Of a DNA stretch of 64,000 nt, positions 11,131 through 22,440 are shown piece by piece (the stretch's first letter is position 1; the number at the start of each line of letters is the position of its first letter). Origin of the DNA: Gymnogyps californianus. Its lineage: Eukaryota > Chordata > Aves > Accipitriformes > Cathartidae. The stretch spans positions 806,001-870,000 of the forward strand of contig NW_026114224.1 of the NCBI RefSeq assembly GCF_018139145.2, read 5' to 3'. The translations under genes and the position numbers were made by a program. The notes beneath the pieces are model-generated. The model was given only the letters and a program-made list of their open reading frames with translations. It was not told the origin of the DNA and ran no database searches.

Positions 11131-13309
11131 CAGTTTATTTGAGAAGGAAGCATCATTACAGGAAACTTATTTTCCGTGTAGTTTGCAAATTAATCAGTAC
11201 ATGTCTCATCATGGATAAATGCACCCAGTAGAGTTGCCTGTCAAAAGAAAGCACAGGCACATCAGCCCTGAAACATGAACTCTGCCCCTCCGGTCACTAA
11301 GTTTCAAAATGCCAAACTCACCATACCCCACGAGACCCAAAGAAAAACACCAATCCAAAACATCACCCATAAAAGTAACCCACCACTTCGTCTACAAAGA
11401 AATAAACTGCTCCCATTCTTGAAATACAGGTCTTTACCATGACAGAGGAGCCTATCAAAACTGAGAAAACTCATTTCTTGTATTTTATTAGACCACAGGC
11501 CATACGATCCAAATTAGTTTGGCAAGTGTGAGAATCGATATTATTCTCCTTGCTATCAGACCAAACCCAATTTTGGATGATGATGAAAACATGGATTCAG
11601 AGCACAGTCCTGTCATTTTTTTCTCCATTGCAACCACACTCCTCCCTCCCAGCTGCCTACTGGAACAGCTTGCAGGAATGAAGTCCTCAGGCCACTAGTT
11701 AGTAATGGACTGCAGTGTTTCATCAGAACTAAGACTGAAGGGCAGCTTGTCCACAAGTAAAAAGGGTAACTCTTATCTTGTTCCTTTTCCACTCTCTTGA
11801 ATTATATTATGCCACAAGCAGCAGTTAAGCTTACACTAGTAAAACATGATCAGAAAGACACTCGAGTCACTGCTTATTATGCCTTAAGTTGTTCAAAAAC
11901 GTAGACTGAAATTGCACAAGGTAAACTGAACAGCTCTCCTCAAGAGGTCACGAAATGGATCAGAAGAGAGATGCAAACCCTTCCTTGGAAAAAGCTCTTG
12001 TCCTTTATGACCTAATGCAGTGGAAGAATTCAAGGGAGCAGTTTTAGCAGACTCGGGGGGGGGGAAAATCTACATGCAGAAGATGATTCCTCGCTCCAGT
12101 TAATCATGCCTTCTCTATATGGTTAGGAAAGCACACACAACATATTATTAAGGTCTTGAAAATGTGCCTTTGGAGAGGAACAGCCAGATCTGGAAAAAGA
12201 GACCTTCCTTCCGTTGCAAGTCGTACCAGAAGATTCAACTTTCCTTCTTTTCAGAACATTTTGTACCTAGTTCTGTTCAAAAGGAAGTCTGGCAAAATCA
12301 AGATCTAGACTGTCAAGATCTTCCTTCTGTTAAAAAGGAAGCGGCAAATCAAGATCTAGACCACTACCAGTCAAGTATTTCCTTGTCTTACTTAGATCTC
12401 TGGTCACCCAGATCCAACAAGGTACTGCAGGCAGAAGTTAAGAAAAATGACAGGGATTTTACCCACAAATGCTCCAGGCTCTAACCTTGTGCCAAAATTT
12501 GTAGGCTGGGTTTTAGATATTTTCATTTGCAGACAAACTTATTAAACTAAACTGCTTCATCAGATCAAGTGGAAAGAGCAAATGCAGAACTTTAGAAGAC
12601 CACTTTGTGTAGCAATGATATTTAAATTCATGGCAATCTATTAAAGACAGTTATGTACTCAGAGGGGCCCAAACGATATCACCTCAATTACACAGCTTGA
12701 GGAACAAATACCCAACTATTTAAGGACATGAAAAGGAACCATTTAGCTGCACAGAACTGTCTGCAAAACGTATGGGATAGGTTGGTTTTGGTATTTGTTG
12801 GAACCCCCAAGTCAAAAGTAAGAAACAGTACCAAGTCGAACAATAATGGTTTCTCAGTGGGTTTTGATAACCTTTTCAAAAACCATTAAGCAAAATAAGT
12901 ATTTAAAACCAAAAGCTGAGGGATACAGAGTGAAAACGACAAAAAATACACTCCAAATAATTTTTATTGCAAGAAACAAAAAGCACACACCAACCTATAC
13001 AAACATACGTATGACTAGCTATAGACAGACAGATGGAGAACATGGCACCATGTTCAGTTGTGCAAACCTTGAACCTACATGATCTAAAAACGATCATACG
13101 TTATCTGTACAACACAAAGTCATACAGGAAATATTCTAGCCTATTCCATATGAAATGCAAGGCATTACTAGGCACAAATACCAATATTCACATTAGAACT
13201 GTGCAAATGATAGCATTACTCAGTTCTTCCTAGGCTGAATCAAAGACATTGTATTTACAACATAGACTACGTTTTACTGGAAATTATACTAAGGTACTGT
13301 TTGGAAAAT
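11131..13309. other. RBBP6-like intron / 3' UTR of the short isoform
   Basis: About 2.2 kb, AT-rich, with no exon I can recognise. The part nearest 13309 would be 3' UTR if the read-through isoform at 13310 is used. A GATC/AGATCTAGA-rich patch occurs near 12300-12410. No tRNA, LTR or CR1 was recognised. Confidence 0.5.
12963..12968 (-). terminator. Candidate poly(A) signal for the short RBBP6 isoform
   Basis: AATAAA on the minus strand, about 340 nt downstream of the read-through stop at 13310-13312. It is the only canonical hexamer I saw between the two points. Inference from position only. Confidence 0.4.
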
Positions 13310-13418
13310 TCATACAAGGCTACATTGTTTAGAGGTAAGGGCAGTGTGTAGAAAACAGTGTGAGGTTGTGGTTTTACATACGGCTTTTGATGTTCCACTC
13401 ACTGGCTCAGTTCGACTT
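13310..13418 (-). CDS. RBBP6: RBBP6-like exon with read-through short-isoform ending
   Basis: The spliced exon is 13382-13418 (37 nt): acceptor AG at 13419-13420, donor GTATGT from 13381. It ends the DWNN region with SRTEPVSGTSKA. Read through the donor, the frame stays open for 23 more codons (starting VCKTTTSHC) and stops at 13312-13310. Vertebrate RBBP6 has a known short, DWNN-only isoform made by using this same donor as coding sequence followed by early polyadenylation, and the VCK...TSH start fits it. The spliced form joins in phase to the short exon at 10734-10778. Confidence 0.7.
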
Positions 13419-15090
13419 CTAGAAGAAGAAATAAAGGTGATCAGAACTTAAAATAAAGCACTGGTACCCAACAGAAAGCAGTGAAAACAGATTGTAAAAC
13501 CTGAGCATCAAAACATTATGTTCTGATAGTCTAGTGAATGTGCAAATTTATTCGTATACCTAAACTGTTCTCTCTCGGTACATTCAGTGCAACTAAAAAA
13601 AACCCCCAAATCCCATTTCTGCTTTGTCACCAATTACCCTAAGACTTTCAGATATCTACCATGCTTAGCCATGAAAGTGCCAAAATACCAAATGCGTTAC
13701 ATATGCTATATTGACTCAAAATAGTAGCAGAAATGTCACCTGAAAGCAGTTCCTAGGATTTTGTGTGATTGAGGATGCCCCGTGACAAAAAAAAAAGGTC
13801 TTAATTGCCAGAACTTGCTTTAAGATAATCTTAAAAATGCTACAATATTTTAGGAAATATCTATTACATTTGAAACTTGCAATTTGCACTACCTCTGATA
13901 GAGACTAAATACATGCTTTTTACCATACACTGAAAAAAAACAAGCTTAACATAGCATTCTGCTTCAAAATAGCATTACCAGAACTCACCTCTCAAGCACT
14001 CCACCCATTTGGCATTAATCCTAATTTGTATAATGTCTTAAATATGCGTACAGAATTACTCTTTAAGACAATGCCTATTAATTTTTTGTTTTTTAAAAAC
14101 CACAAGCTAATAACATCTCCTAATTGTGGTGGAGAGGCATCGCTTTCAGAAGGCTGGAAAACATGACCATTCACACAATGCTAACGTAGCTGATATAGAA
14201 CTGGACTGTATGAATACATAAATGACAGCAGGAATCCTGTAGTCAGGATTGCATTTGAATTTCTGTAATTTTAACCAAGGCACCTGATTCTCTGTCCTCT
14301 GTAAATCTTAGGAATACAGAATTAAAACCTGGAGCACAGCTATCAGCTGCGAGTAAAAACAGACTTCGAAAGATAACTAGCACCATTTGGTAACGTGCTA
14401 AACTGCTTACTGAGCTTCAGGTTGGGAAAGGATTAACCATTCCTTCATCGTCCTCGCACAAAAGGCAATACGCTTTAGGATATTGTTCTTTTTCTCTTGC
14501 CTGAAATGGACATTGTCTTTAGGAAACTCACAGGAATCACTTATGAATGGAACTTCTGGTTTGCATGGTTCGCCAGCTGGCAACCCTTGGTCTTCCTCTA
14601 TAGCTAGTGTGCAAAAACCCAGATGTGGGGCATAAGAATACCTGCCAGATCCCGCCCCCTCTCCTCCAAAAGCAAGAAATAGTCAAACACTGAGACTCAG
14701 ACTCTTCTGAGATGGGAACAAATTAGAAGTTTACACTACAATGCCTATCTGTCTTTCCTAGAAAAGCAAACACATAGAAGAAGGAACCTCTCCACGCAGA
14801 GGGAACAGGATCTACAGCTTGGCTCTCAGAAAAATCAACCCCAAGAACAAACCCAAGAGGATCATCTTCAAAGTTACCATTGTTGCAGTTTGAGCCCCAT
14901 GTCCCAGCAGGCCTAAAAATGTAAGTCTGCTTTGGGACAGACACATTAAAATCTACCCCATGACAACACAAATGAACAGCAGCTTTCACAAGAAAGATAC
15001 AACCGGAATGCCTCTGTAAGCTAATAGCCAGAAAAAAAGCTAACACACTGAAACCCCTCACAAGGAATACAATGCTTTATGGATACTTAC
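13419..15090. other. RBBP6-like intron
   Basis: Between two recognised exons. AT-rich, with poly-A tracts, no exon or mobile element that I can identify. Confidence 0.6.
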
Positions 15091-15189
15091 CTAACATATG
15101 TTTTGCTGGTAGCTTTAACTCCTCCAGCAGGGAGTCTTCGAACAATTACTGATGAGTTCTTCGGAATCAGGCGTTATCATCTGTGTATT
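15091..15189 (-). pseudogene. RBBP6: RBBP6-like DWNN-domain exon with one-base deletion
   Basis: Minus-strand exon with acceptor AG at 15190-15191 and donor GTAAGT from 15090, 99 nt long where the phases of its neighbours require 100. The reading starts YTDDNA, then a missing base within a C run near 15160-15170 gives an immediate TGA. In the shifted frame the rest reads IPKNSSVIVRRLPAGGVK and ATSKTYV, clearly the ubiquitin-like DWNN domain. Either this RBBP6 copy is a pseudogene, or the deletion is a homopolymer error of the kind seen elsewhere in the window. The two or three exons expected upstream, including the start codon, were not found before the LTR at 18362. Confidence 0.8.
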
Positions 15190-18100
15190 CTGAAAACAAC
15201 ACAAATACAGAAAAAAACATGAGTCGATTTGTAAGAACGTATAGTCATATGGAATTACACAGCACTTCAGAGAATCCCTTTACAGATAGAAAAGCAAAAT
15301 TTTATAGGTAACATTGCGCTTGTATCGTCTCAACACACTAACAGTACCTTTCAAGAAATCTTCAGGTTTGATAATCAAACACAAGCAGCACAACCTTTTT
15401 CTTTTTTTTTTCAATAGTGGGAATGCCAACAGCAAAACGGTCTCAAAGGTCACTAAAGGAGAGTCTGCTAAGGCATGAGGTTCTTTCCTGATCTAGCTTA
15501 AGTTGCTTTTGCTTCTGTTAGGCTACAAAACCAATCCATCTCTGGAGAAAAACAAACCACAGCAAAGTCTCACCTGCCTAAACCAGATTCTAAAGTCTGA
15601 CTCGCTTGCCCTGCAACAAAACAGGCACTTAGCTAAAGCATGACAACTCTGCGCCATTGCTTTCAGAGCTGTTCACTAACAACGATTCCCCTATGCTGCT
15701 GGTGCTCAAGACTGACAGAACACACAAGAGAGCCTGCCATCTCTGTCTATTCCTTGGAGCTTAGTCCATCAGCAACCACACTTCTCAGCTGCGCAGGGCT
15801 TTACATTTAAATGGAAACAAAACTGGCAGTGCTAGAATTTGGATCGCAGGCGTTTGGGGGTTTTTTGAGCTTGCTTTCACAAGTAGGGCAGAACTGGCTC
15901 CAACTGAAGGGGTACTTCCCCTCCTAAGCTAATCCTCTCGTTTGAATTAACCAAAGGGACAGGAATTCGTTCGATTCACTTTTTGCAGAGCAGAGAGACG
16001 CAAACAAAATTACTTACGAAGACAGCCTTGAAAAGCCTTTCGAAAGCAGCGGGTGCCTGAAGCTATTCATGCTTTGCCTTGGCTTACACCATGTTAGTCT
16101 TTTGAAGAGGAGGAAAGCCTTCTGACCTTTTACATAAGGCCCAAACAAAAAAAACCAACTATCTGACACACTTTGACTGAGTCAGCTCCAAATGCAAACA
16201 TCTCTCCATAAGAATGGTTTTTCTATTGTTCTTACACAAGCTGGATATGACTAAATATTTTTAAGTACTAGCAGCAGCCATTCCCGGTAATCTGCCTACA
16301 GTTTTAAAAGCTAAAAGCCCTTACCTTTGCAGACCGATGGTCTGAAAACCAAAGATGCTGTCTATCTAGTCAAGCTCTCTCAGGGCAGTTTTGCTCAGTG
16401 GTCACACACAAAACAGGAATAGTTCACCATTAGTGCTCCAGTTCTCAGTATATTCCTCCTACAGGCAGGAACCTCTCTTAGACCAAAACACACCTTCCAG
16501 AAGACATGATTTCAACAATGAAAGGAAAATGTTACTTCTCTTTCCAAATGACAGAAGGCTGCTTTGAAAACTGAGAAATCATTTAGCTGAAACGAACTCC
16601 TGATCTTCCCCCCTAGGGAACCGAACAGCAAGCTTCCTCTGGACTTCAGAGTAGTTTCCAATTGTAGGAGAAAGGACTACTAATGAGGAAAACAGAAGCT
16701 TTTAGAGAAGTCATCTCCTGAAACCAACCCCTAGAGCTCTTCTCCAAAGGAAAACCTAACCCTTACACAGCCACCTGTCAAGAAAGGCCTGGATGGAGAA
16801 GGAGCTCAAACAGTACTGAGGCCCAGACAAACCACTGGGAGATCATGCCAGCTCCAGTTCTAGAAGCCCAAAGCAGCTGTTTCTACCTGCTGAACGGAGT
16901 CATACAGAGTATTCTTTCTGGTCCACATCACAAACCACTGGCTTAAGATTTCCGAGATACAGGATAAGCAACAGTGGCTCCACAAAAAGGCAGGCGTTTG
17001 CTACGCCTGTGCCGAACTGAGGATTGTGGTAGTTCCGCAGAAGGTTACGAGTGGCAGCACCTCTCCTAGACAGAGACTGTACCTATGAGGACAGCAACCA
17101 ATGCATTTCTTCACAAATTATGCAAGCCTGCAGGGGTCAATTGGAACATGCACAACAGGTGTCTGATGCAAAAAGAGGAATAAGTCCTCTTTTAGTATTT
17201 TGTGACAATTCATTGACCATTAGAAGAGAAGCATTGACATCTGCCTTCTGAAAAGACTACCCTTGCACGGGGGCGGGGGGGGGGGGGGAGAGAGAGAGAG
17301 AGAGAGAGATGCTTGTTTTCTATCTACTTGTTAAGTGCACAGTGAAGAGAGCTCCAGCCATCTAATAACAGACTGATAGAAAAATGAATTCACCTTAAGA
17401 GTCAATCAGTGCGCATTTAAATGGACCAACTGAAGAGTGACAAGAGCTTGGGGAAGTAAAGGCTTTTTTGGCATAGGACACTTATCACGGCACATATTTG
17501 TATTTTGGTACTTGAAGTATCCCACTAGCTTGGTCACGGTAGGAATTTGTGGAAGAGTGTTCAGTACAGCAGAGTACATTACTGAGTTAGTTCTGTGAAG
17601 GACAGACAGCAGGAAGAGTGCCCCGTGGCATGGCAGGAGTACGGGGCTGCTGGGTGGCCATGTTGGTTCCCAGGGCATGCCGGGAGCCTGTAGTTTCCAG
17701 CACTTGGCTTCCTAGTGGCCATGTGTTCTTGGCAAAGCGGAGGTGCAGTCTCTGCTCCAGCATGGCCTCTGCAGCCCCAGGACCCCAGGCCTCTCCTGGC
17801 AGCACCAAGTTGGGCCCTCGGGCACGCTCAATCCTCCATTAACACAGTGCCGTCAGCACCAGCAAGGGGAGGGAGCGGTGTCTGCAGGAGCTCCACCTGC
17901 AGCAGGAGGGCTCCAGCTGGGGCCAGCTGCAGTAAGCACGGTTTGCTGCTTCTTTCCCTTCCAGAGCCACGCTGATGGCTCGGTTGTCTGTTCCTCCCTG
18001 AGGATATTGTTGGCTGCATCTGGCTTCGGGTGTGCATGGGCTGTCTCTGGCCTTGTTCTCCTGGTGGCGCGGGCAAAAGGACATTTGTGCTTTGGACAGG

Positions 18101-18361
18101 AGCTGCCGTGGCTGGAGCTGAAGACACCAGAAAAAGGTAAAGCAGCTGGAAGAATGAAATGAAAGGGATCCCGCCAGTGCTGCCTCCAGCTGCAGACAAG
18201 AGACAGCTCGCCTCTCTGGGTGGGGAACGGTCCTTCTGAGTAGACCTCAGCAGACCAGATTGCCAACATGCACCACAGGGTCTGTATGCATAACCAAAAG
18301 TACAGTACGGCCAAGAAGTACAGTACGGAAGAGAAGGAGGAGGCAAACCTCATCTACTCCC
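15190..18361. other. RBBP6-like intron or flank, no gene recognised
   Basis: About 3.2 kb. It holds a G-run plus (GA)n tract at 17268-17310. From about 17590 the composition rises in GC. The string GCATGCCGGGAG..TGTAGT near 17667-17694 loosely resembles a ZNF143-type promoter motif. No further RBBP6 exon could be recognised. Confidence 0.4.
17268..17310. repeat. Poly-G and (GA)n simple repeat
   Basis: A long G-run interrupted once, followed directly by about ten GA units. Confidence 0.95.
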
Positions 18362-18963
18362 TGTCCTGTTTCAGCTGGGACAGAGTTAACTCTCTTCTTA
18401 GTAGCTGGTACAAGTGCTGTGTTTTGGATTTAGTGTGAGAATGATGTTGATTACACGCCGATGTTTTAGTTGTTGCTAAGTAGCGCTTATCTTAAGCCAA
18501 AGATTTTTCAGTTTCCCATGCTCTGCCAGCAAGAAGGTGTTGAAGAAGCTGGGAGGAAGCAAGCCGGGCAGCTGACCTGAACTAGCCAAAGTGATATTCC
18601 ATACCATGTAAGGTCATGCCCAGTATATAAACAGGGGGGAGTTGGCTGGGAGGGGCGGATCGCGGCTCTGGCATCAGTCAGCGGGTGGTGAGCAATTGCA
18701 TTGTGCATCACTGGGGGTTTTTTCCTTTTTTTTTTCCCTCTTCTTTTTTTTTGTTATATTCCTTTTCATTACAACTATTATTGTTTATTATATTTCATTA
18801 TTACTATTGTTAGTATTATATTTTACTTTAGTTATTAACTGTTCTTATCCTCAACCCATGAGTTCTGCCTTCTTTCCTGATTCTCCTCCCATCCCACTGG
18901 AAGGGGGGGGAGTGAGGGAGCGGCTGCGTGGTGCTTGTCTGCTGACTGGGTTAAACCACAACA
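18362..18963 (+). mobile_element. ERVL-type LTR (5' LTR of the outer provirus)
   Basis: Starts TGTCCTG and ends CCACAACA, 602 bp, same family as the LTRs at 28713, 36740 and 43926. It contains a TATA box (CAGTATATAAAC near 18621), a T-rich tract, and GTGAGGGAGCGGCTGCGTGGTGC near its end. There is no 5-bp duplication matching its two flanks (ctccc left, cccct right), consistent with a 5' LTR whose partner is elsewhere. No primer-binding site was recognised just after it. Confidence 0.85.
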
Positions 18964-18989
18964 CCCCTTACCATTGCTGGAGCAAGCTC

Positions 18990-19590
18990 CATAACAGACA
19001 CTAACCACTTCAGACTCGGACACAGAAGTGGCCAAGACTGCAAGCTGTTTGTGGCTCATCATTTCCCTTGATCGCCCTTTCACAGCCCCACGAACACTGG
19101 ACCTCTGTGCCTGCTTTACCACCAAACAGTCAATTTGGTTTTGAACCTAGCAACAAAACAGGCACTAACCACCTAGTAATCCTGCACAGAAGTGGCCGGG
19201 ACAGAAAGCTATTGGTGGTCGTCACCTTCTCTTCGTAGCCCCTTCACATCTCCACCAACACTTAGGCTCTGCGCTTTCTTTACATCTAACACTCATCCTT
19301 GCGAGAGCCCAGGTCAAATAAGGCAAACCCTCCAGCGAGGGCTGCCACACAGATGTTGCTAGGTCTGAAAGGTGATTGTACTCCAAATTCTTCTTGACAG
19401 CCCCTTCACAGCCTCACCAACTCAGGCTCTGCGGTTGCTTACCCACCTAACGGTCCCTCACTCTTTCACTCTCTCCAGAGCTCACATCCAAAACCGAAAA
19501 CGTCCAGCGACTGCTCCCACACAGAAGGGAGCAGTCTTCTGCTCCAGTCTCTGGTGAGCAGTGCGAGCGGTGTGGCAGACAGAGTGGAAG
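18990..19590 (+). repeat. Degenerate tandem repeat, period ~163 bp, in the ERVL leader
   Basis: Landmarks recur at constant spacing. CACAGAAGTGGCC at 19021 and 19185 has a degenerate third match near 19348. CACAGCCCCA at 19081 matches CACATCTCCA at 19245 and CACAGCCTCA at 19407. CTAACCACTT and CTAACCACCT follow the same period. A fourth partial unit (CCAGCGA near 19332 and 19504) is about 172 bp on. Unit similarity is roughly 65-75% by eye. The repeat lies between the ERVL 5' LTR and the nested provirus. Confidence 0.75.
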
Positions 19591-19597
19591 GGCTAAT

Positions 19598-19937
19598 TGT
19601 GGGAATCTGCAAGGAGTTTTGCGAGCAGCCTTGAACAATTAGACATAGCCTTGAAAGACATAGAATAAGGGAGTAAATAAGTGATAAAGCAGGTGCGCAG
19701 AAAAGAAGCTGAAGACTGAAATAACTTGGAAAACAGATAAGAGACCGAAGCCAGAAACATGTGTCTTGCTCGACAGCACCAATCAGAAGCTTAGCCGCGG
19801 TGTGTGAACAGAAAGTATTAACTAATCATGGAACAAGCCTGAGCGCGTGGACAGCTAATGAATCTATATAAGCACAAATTTGTAAACAATAAAGGTCTTT
19901 GGTTTTACCGCACCAGAGTCCGTGAACCATCCCTACA
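19598..19937 (+). mobile_element. 5' LTR of the ERVK-like provirus
   Basis: 340 bp, TGTGGGAATC to CCCTACA. TATA box CTATATAAG at 19864-19872 and poly(A) signal AATAAA at 19888-19893 place U3/R/U5 in the usual order. It matches 24838-25178. Confidence 0.93.
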
Positions 19938-19939
19938 AA

Positions 19940-19957
19940 TGGCGCCCAACGTGGGGC
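19940..19957 (+). other. Primer-binding site, tRNA-Lys type
   Basis: TGGCGCCCAACGTGGGGC begins two bases after the LTR end. This is the 3' complement of the tRNA-Lys(1,2) used by betaretroviruses and ERVK elements. Confidence 0.93.
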
Positions 19958-20050
19958 ACGAAACTACAGCGTGGAACGTACGTCGGTAGGGACTCCAGTT
20001 GGACGAATACATCAGCGGAGGAGCTGAACGACCCGGGTCTCAATCACCAA

Positions 20051-20062
20051 ATAAAGGTGAGC
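20051..20062 (+). promoter_or_regulatory. Candidate major splice donor in the proviral leader
   Basis: AAAG|GTGAGC with the junction at 20056/20057, about 33 nt before the gag start. Its position is typical for producing subgenomic env mRNA. An acceptor-like TTGTTGTTATACAG ends near 23630. Confidence 0.45.
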
Positions 20063-20089
20063 AACTGGAGCATTTTATTTTTTTTTAAA

Positions 20090-20656
20090 ATGGGGGCGCA
20101 TATGTCTGTAGAAGAAGCGTCCATTTTGCGGCTGTTATTGCAATTGTTAGCTAAGCGGGGAATCAAATGTGAGGAACGGACTATGAAAATGTTGTTAATG
20201 TGGCTTAAAACGCACGGAGCTCCCACTCAGTTGCATGAAGTATTTGATGTAGATAATTGGGAGAAAGCCAGTACGCTAATCTGGGAAGCAGCCTCACAAG
20301 GTGACCTTACGGCAGCTCAAATTATGACCACTTGGCGTGTAGTGACAGATAATTTACGGCAGATTAAGGCAGATAAAAAAGCTGCGCTGCCGCCGGAGTG
20401 CTATAGCTCCCCAGACCCCCCCGAAGAAACGACAGCGAGCGTAGGGGGAGAAAAAACTGCTTCCACTGTCAGACCTAAATCCCAAGATTTACAGGCTGCC
20501 TCAGTACCTCCGGAGGGTGAGCAGTGTAAGCTTGTGGATGCATCTGGACAATTGCCCGGTTTTACGCCAGCATCTGTAGCCATCCCTCCCGCCCTGCCGA
20601 AAAAACGACATCGGACGGCATGGACTTTGATCCTAAAGATCGGTGGGCAAAGCTAA
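20090..20656 (+). pseudogene. gag: Gag, matrix region (ERVK-like)
   Basis: The start ATG at 20090 gives MGAHMS, a potential myristoylation signal, and is the first ATG after the splice donor. The frame is open for 188 codons through a helical matrix-like segment and a Pro/Ser/Glu-rich linker. It then runs into the wrong frame before the stop at 20656; the capsid sequence continues from 20620 in another frame. A frameshift therefore lies near 20590-20620. Upstream in-frame codons from 19922 lie in the LTR and leader and are not Gag. Confidence 0.8.
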
Positions 20657-20964
20657 GGGAGGAGGCGATTAAGACAGGGACCTTGAGGCAGTGAGTTGGT
20701 TTTCCTGTCCTGGTGCGGGATCAAGGACCAAATGAGTGGCAACCGTTCCATTGGGACTTAATCAAGGAGTTGCGAAAAACCGTTGTGACCTATGGACTTT
20801 CTGCCCCCTTTTCTCAGAGTCTGTTAGAAAATGTTTTTACAGGACAATTGCTTACTCCTTATGATATATGCCAATTAGCCGCCATGATTTTAACGCCAAC
20901 TCAGAAACTGTTATTTACACAACGGTGGCAGGATCTGTGTGCCCAGGAAGCACTTGCAATTTAG
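20620..20964 (+). pseudogene. gag: Gag, capsid N-terminal part (ERVK-like)
   Basis: Capsid N-terminal domain in the frame of 20620, interrupted by a TGA at 20692-20694. After it come a WQPFHWDLIKELRK helix and a Pro-Tyr-Asp-Ile-Cys segment. The frame ends at 20964, where homology shifts to the next frame, so there are two breaks within capsid. Inference of domain identity rests on position and general retroviral capsid character. Confidence 0.75.
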
Positions 20965-21746
20965 AAAAGCAGCCGAATGATCCATTACATGGAGCAGGCT
21001 TACCCCAGCTGCTAGGGCGGCCGCCGTTAGACGATCCGCGATTACAGGCACGACTTGACCCCGCGATTTTGCGTTTGACTGCCCGATTAGCTTATCAAGC
21101 CATGGTTAAAGTACCAGAGACAGGGAAAACAGAAAAATCATTTACCCGTATTATACAACAAACGAACGAGCCTTACATGCAATTTATTGATCGCTTGAGA
21201 GACGCTCTCGATAAGCAGATTGATAATGCCGAGGCAAAGGAAGCCCTATTACTTAAGCTAGCGGTTGAAAACGCTAATGTAGACTGTAAACGAGTATTAC
21301 AAACCCTACCACAAGGGGCCGGTATCATACAGATGATCGAGGTCTGCAATAGAGTTGGTTCTATCTTACACCAAACTGAAGCCCTTGCTGGGGCCTTTGC
21401 AGCGGCAGTGAATGTTACAAATAGCAAGTGTTTTCGTTGCGGAGCGAGCGGCCACTTTAGACAACAGTGTCCAATGAAACCTGAGCGAGGCATCAATGCG
21501 CTAGCGCCGCACCCCTGTCCGCGTTGCCATAAAGGCCGGCACTATGTGAATCAGTGCCGATCCAGATTTGATAAAGGTAGGAACCCGTTACCGCGGTCCT
21601 CCAAGTCGGGAAACGGGCGGGCGCGCTCCGACACAAATACCCCCAACACCGGGAAATGCGCCTCAACCGAGCTGCAATCCCTCTCCGCATGGACGACCTC
21701 TGCGCCAGTACCTCAGGAAGTGCCGGAGTGGATGTCACCACAGTAA
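20961..21746 (+). pseudogene. gag: Gag, capsid C-terminal domain and nucleocapsid (ERVK-like)
   Basis: Open in one frame for about 260 codons to TAA at 21744-21746. It contains a major homology region (around QTNEPYMQFIDRL, 21160-21200) followed by two CX2CX4HX4C zinc knuckles, CFRCGASGHFRQQC (from about 21430) and CPRCHKGRHYVNQC (from about 21517). These are the nucleocapsid RNA-binding motifs. The part is broken only relative to the upstream capsid frame. Confidence 0.88.
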
Positions 21747-22070
21747 CGGAGACTGTGCTGTTAGACCAGAAGGTTGCTAAAATTCCATTGAATGTCATAG
21801 GCCCGCTAGGCGGCAGTCTGAGTGCTCTTTAGTAGGGCGATCCAGCACCACCCTACAAGGCCTGTTTATATTGCCTGGTGTTATTGATGCCGATTATGAT
21901 GGACAAATACATGCACTAGCTTGGACACCCTCCCCACCGGTGACCATACCACCTGGAAGCCGGATAGCCCAGCTGGTCCCATTCAAAGCCTGTGTACCTA
22001 GGGCGTCCAACGCTGAGCGAGGAACCTCCGGATTCGGATCAACTGGACCGCCCGAACTCTATTGGACTTT
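21730..22070 (+). pseudogene. dUTPase domain of Pro (ERVK-like)
   Basis: In the frame of 21871, [24 protein letters not shown] and [10 protein letters not shown] match dUTPase motifs, the last being the conserved C-terminal glycine-rich arm. The upstream part of the domain lies in another frame and meets TAG TAG near 21831-21836, so there is a frameshift there. dUTPase placed between gag and protease is a beta-like retroviral arrangement. Confidence 0.8.
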
Positions 22071-22079
22071 ACAGATTAC

Positions 22080-22440
22080 TAACGAACGTCCAACCATCAA
22101 GTTACCCTTATACAAGCGCAAGCCAAACCCTCCGAAGTTACACTTTCTGCCCTTGTGGATACTGGAGCTGATGTTACTGTTATATCACATCATTTTTGGC
22201 CTCCCAGTTGGCCCACTACAACAATACATGGTGGTCTTGTTGGTATCGGCGGTCTTTCTACGTCACAACAAAGCGTCAACCTGATACAGGTACGGACAAC
22301 TGATGGACAGTGTGCCAATATCCGCCCATATGTAGCCTTCACACCGATCAATCTATTAGGGCGAGACGTTTTGTCGGCTCTGTCGGTGGCACTTACCACA
22401 GCTACATCGCCTTTTCCACAGAGGCCATTGGAGAGCGGCC
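22080..22440 (+). pseudogene. pro: Aspartic protease (ERVK-like)
   Basis: The active-site triad context [11 protein letters not shown] begins near 22155, a flap-like GIGG follows near 22242, and LLGRDVLS sits near 22358 as in retroviral proteases. The segment leading into the active site is in the dUTPase frame, so a frameshift falls near 22145. It runs to about 22430, where the pol frame takes over. Confidence 0.82.

Noticed and set aside
16322..16349. Possible 18-nt microexon with AG and GTAAGG on the minus strand, as a missing RBBP6 exon
   Set aside because: The encoded residues do not fit the DWNN segment expected upstream, and the length does not match the phase needed.
17667..17694. 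ZNF143-like promoter motif
   Set aside because: Only a partial match with an extra base, no exon or CpG-rich promoter nearby.
19922..20089. In-frame codons upstream of gag giving a longer Gag
   Set aside because: They start in the LTR end and pass through the primer-binding site; the ATG at 20090 with a Gly second residue is the normal Gag start.
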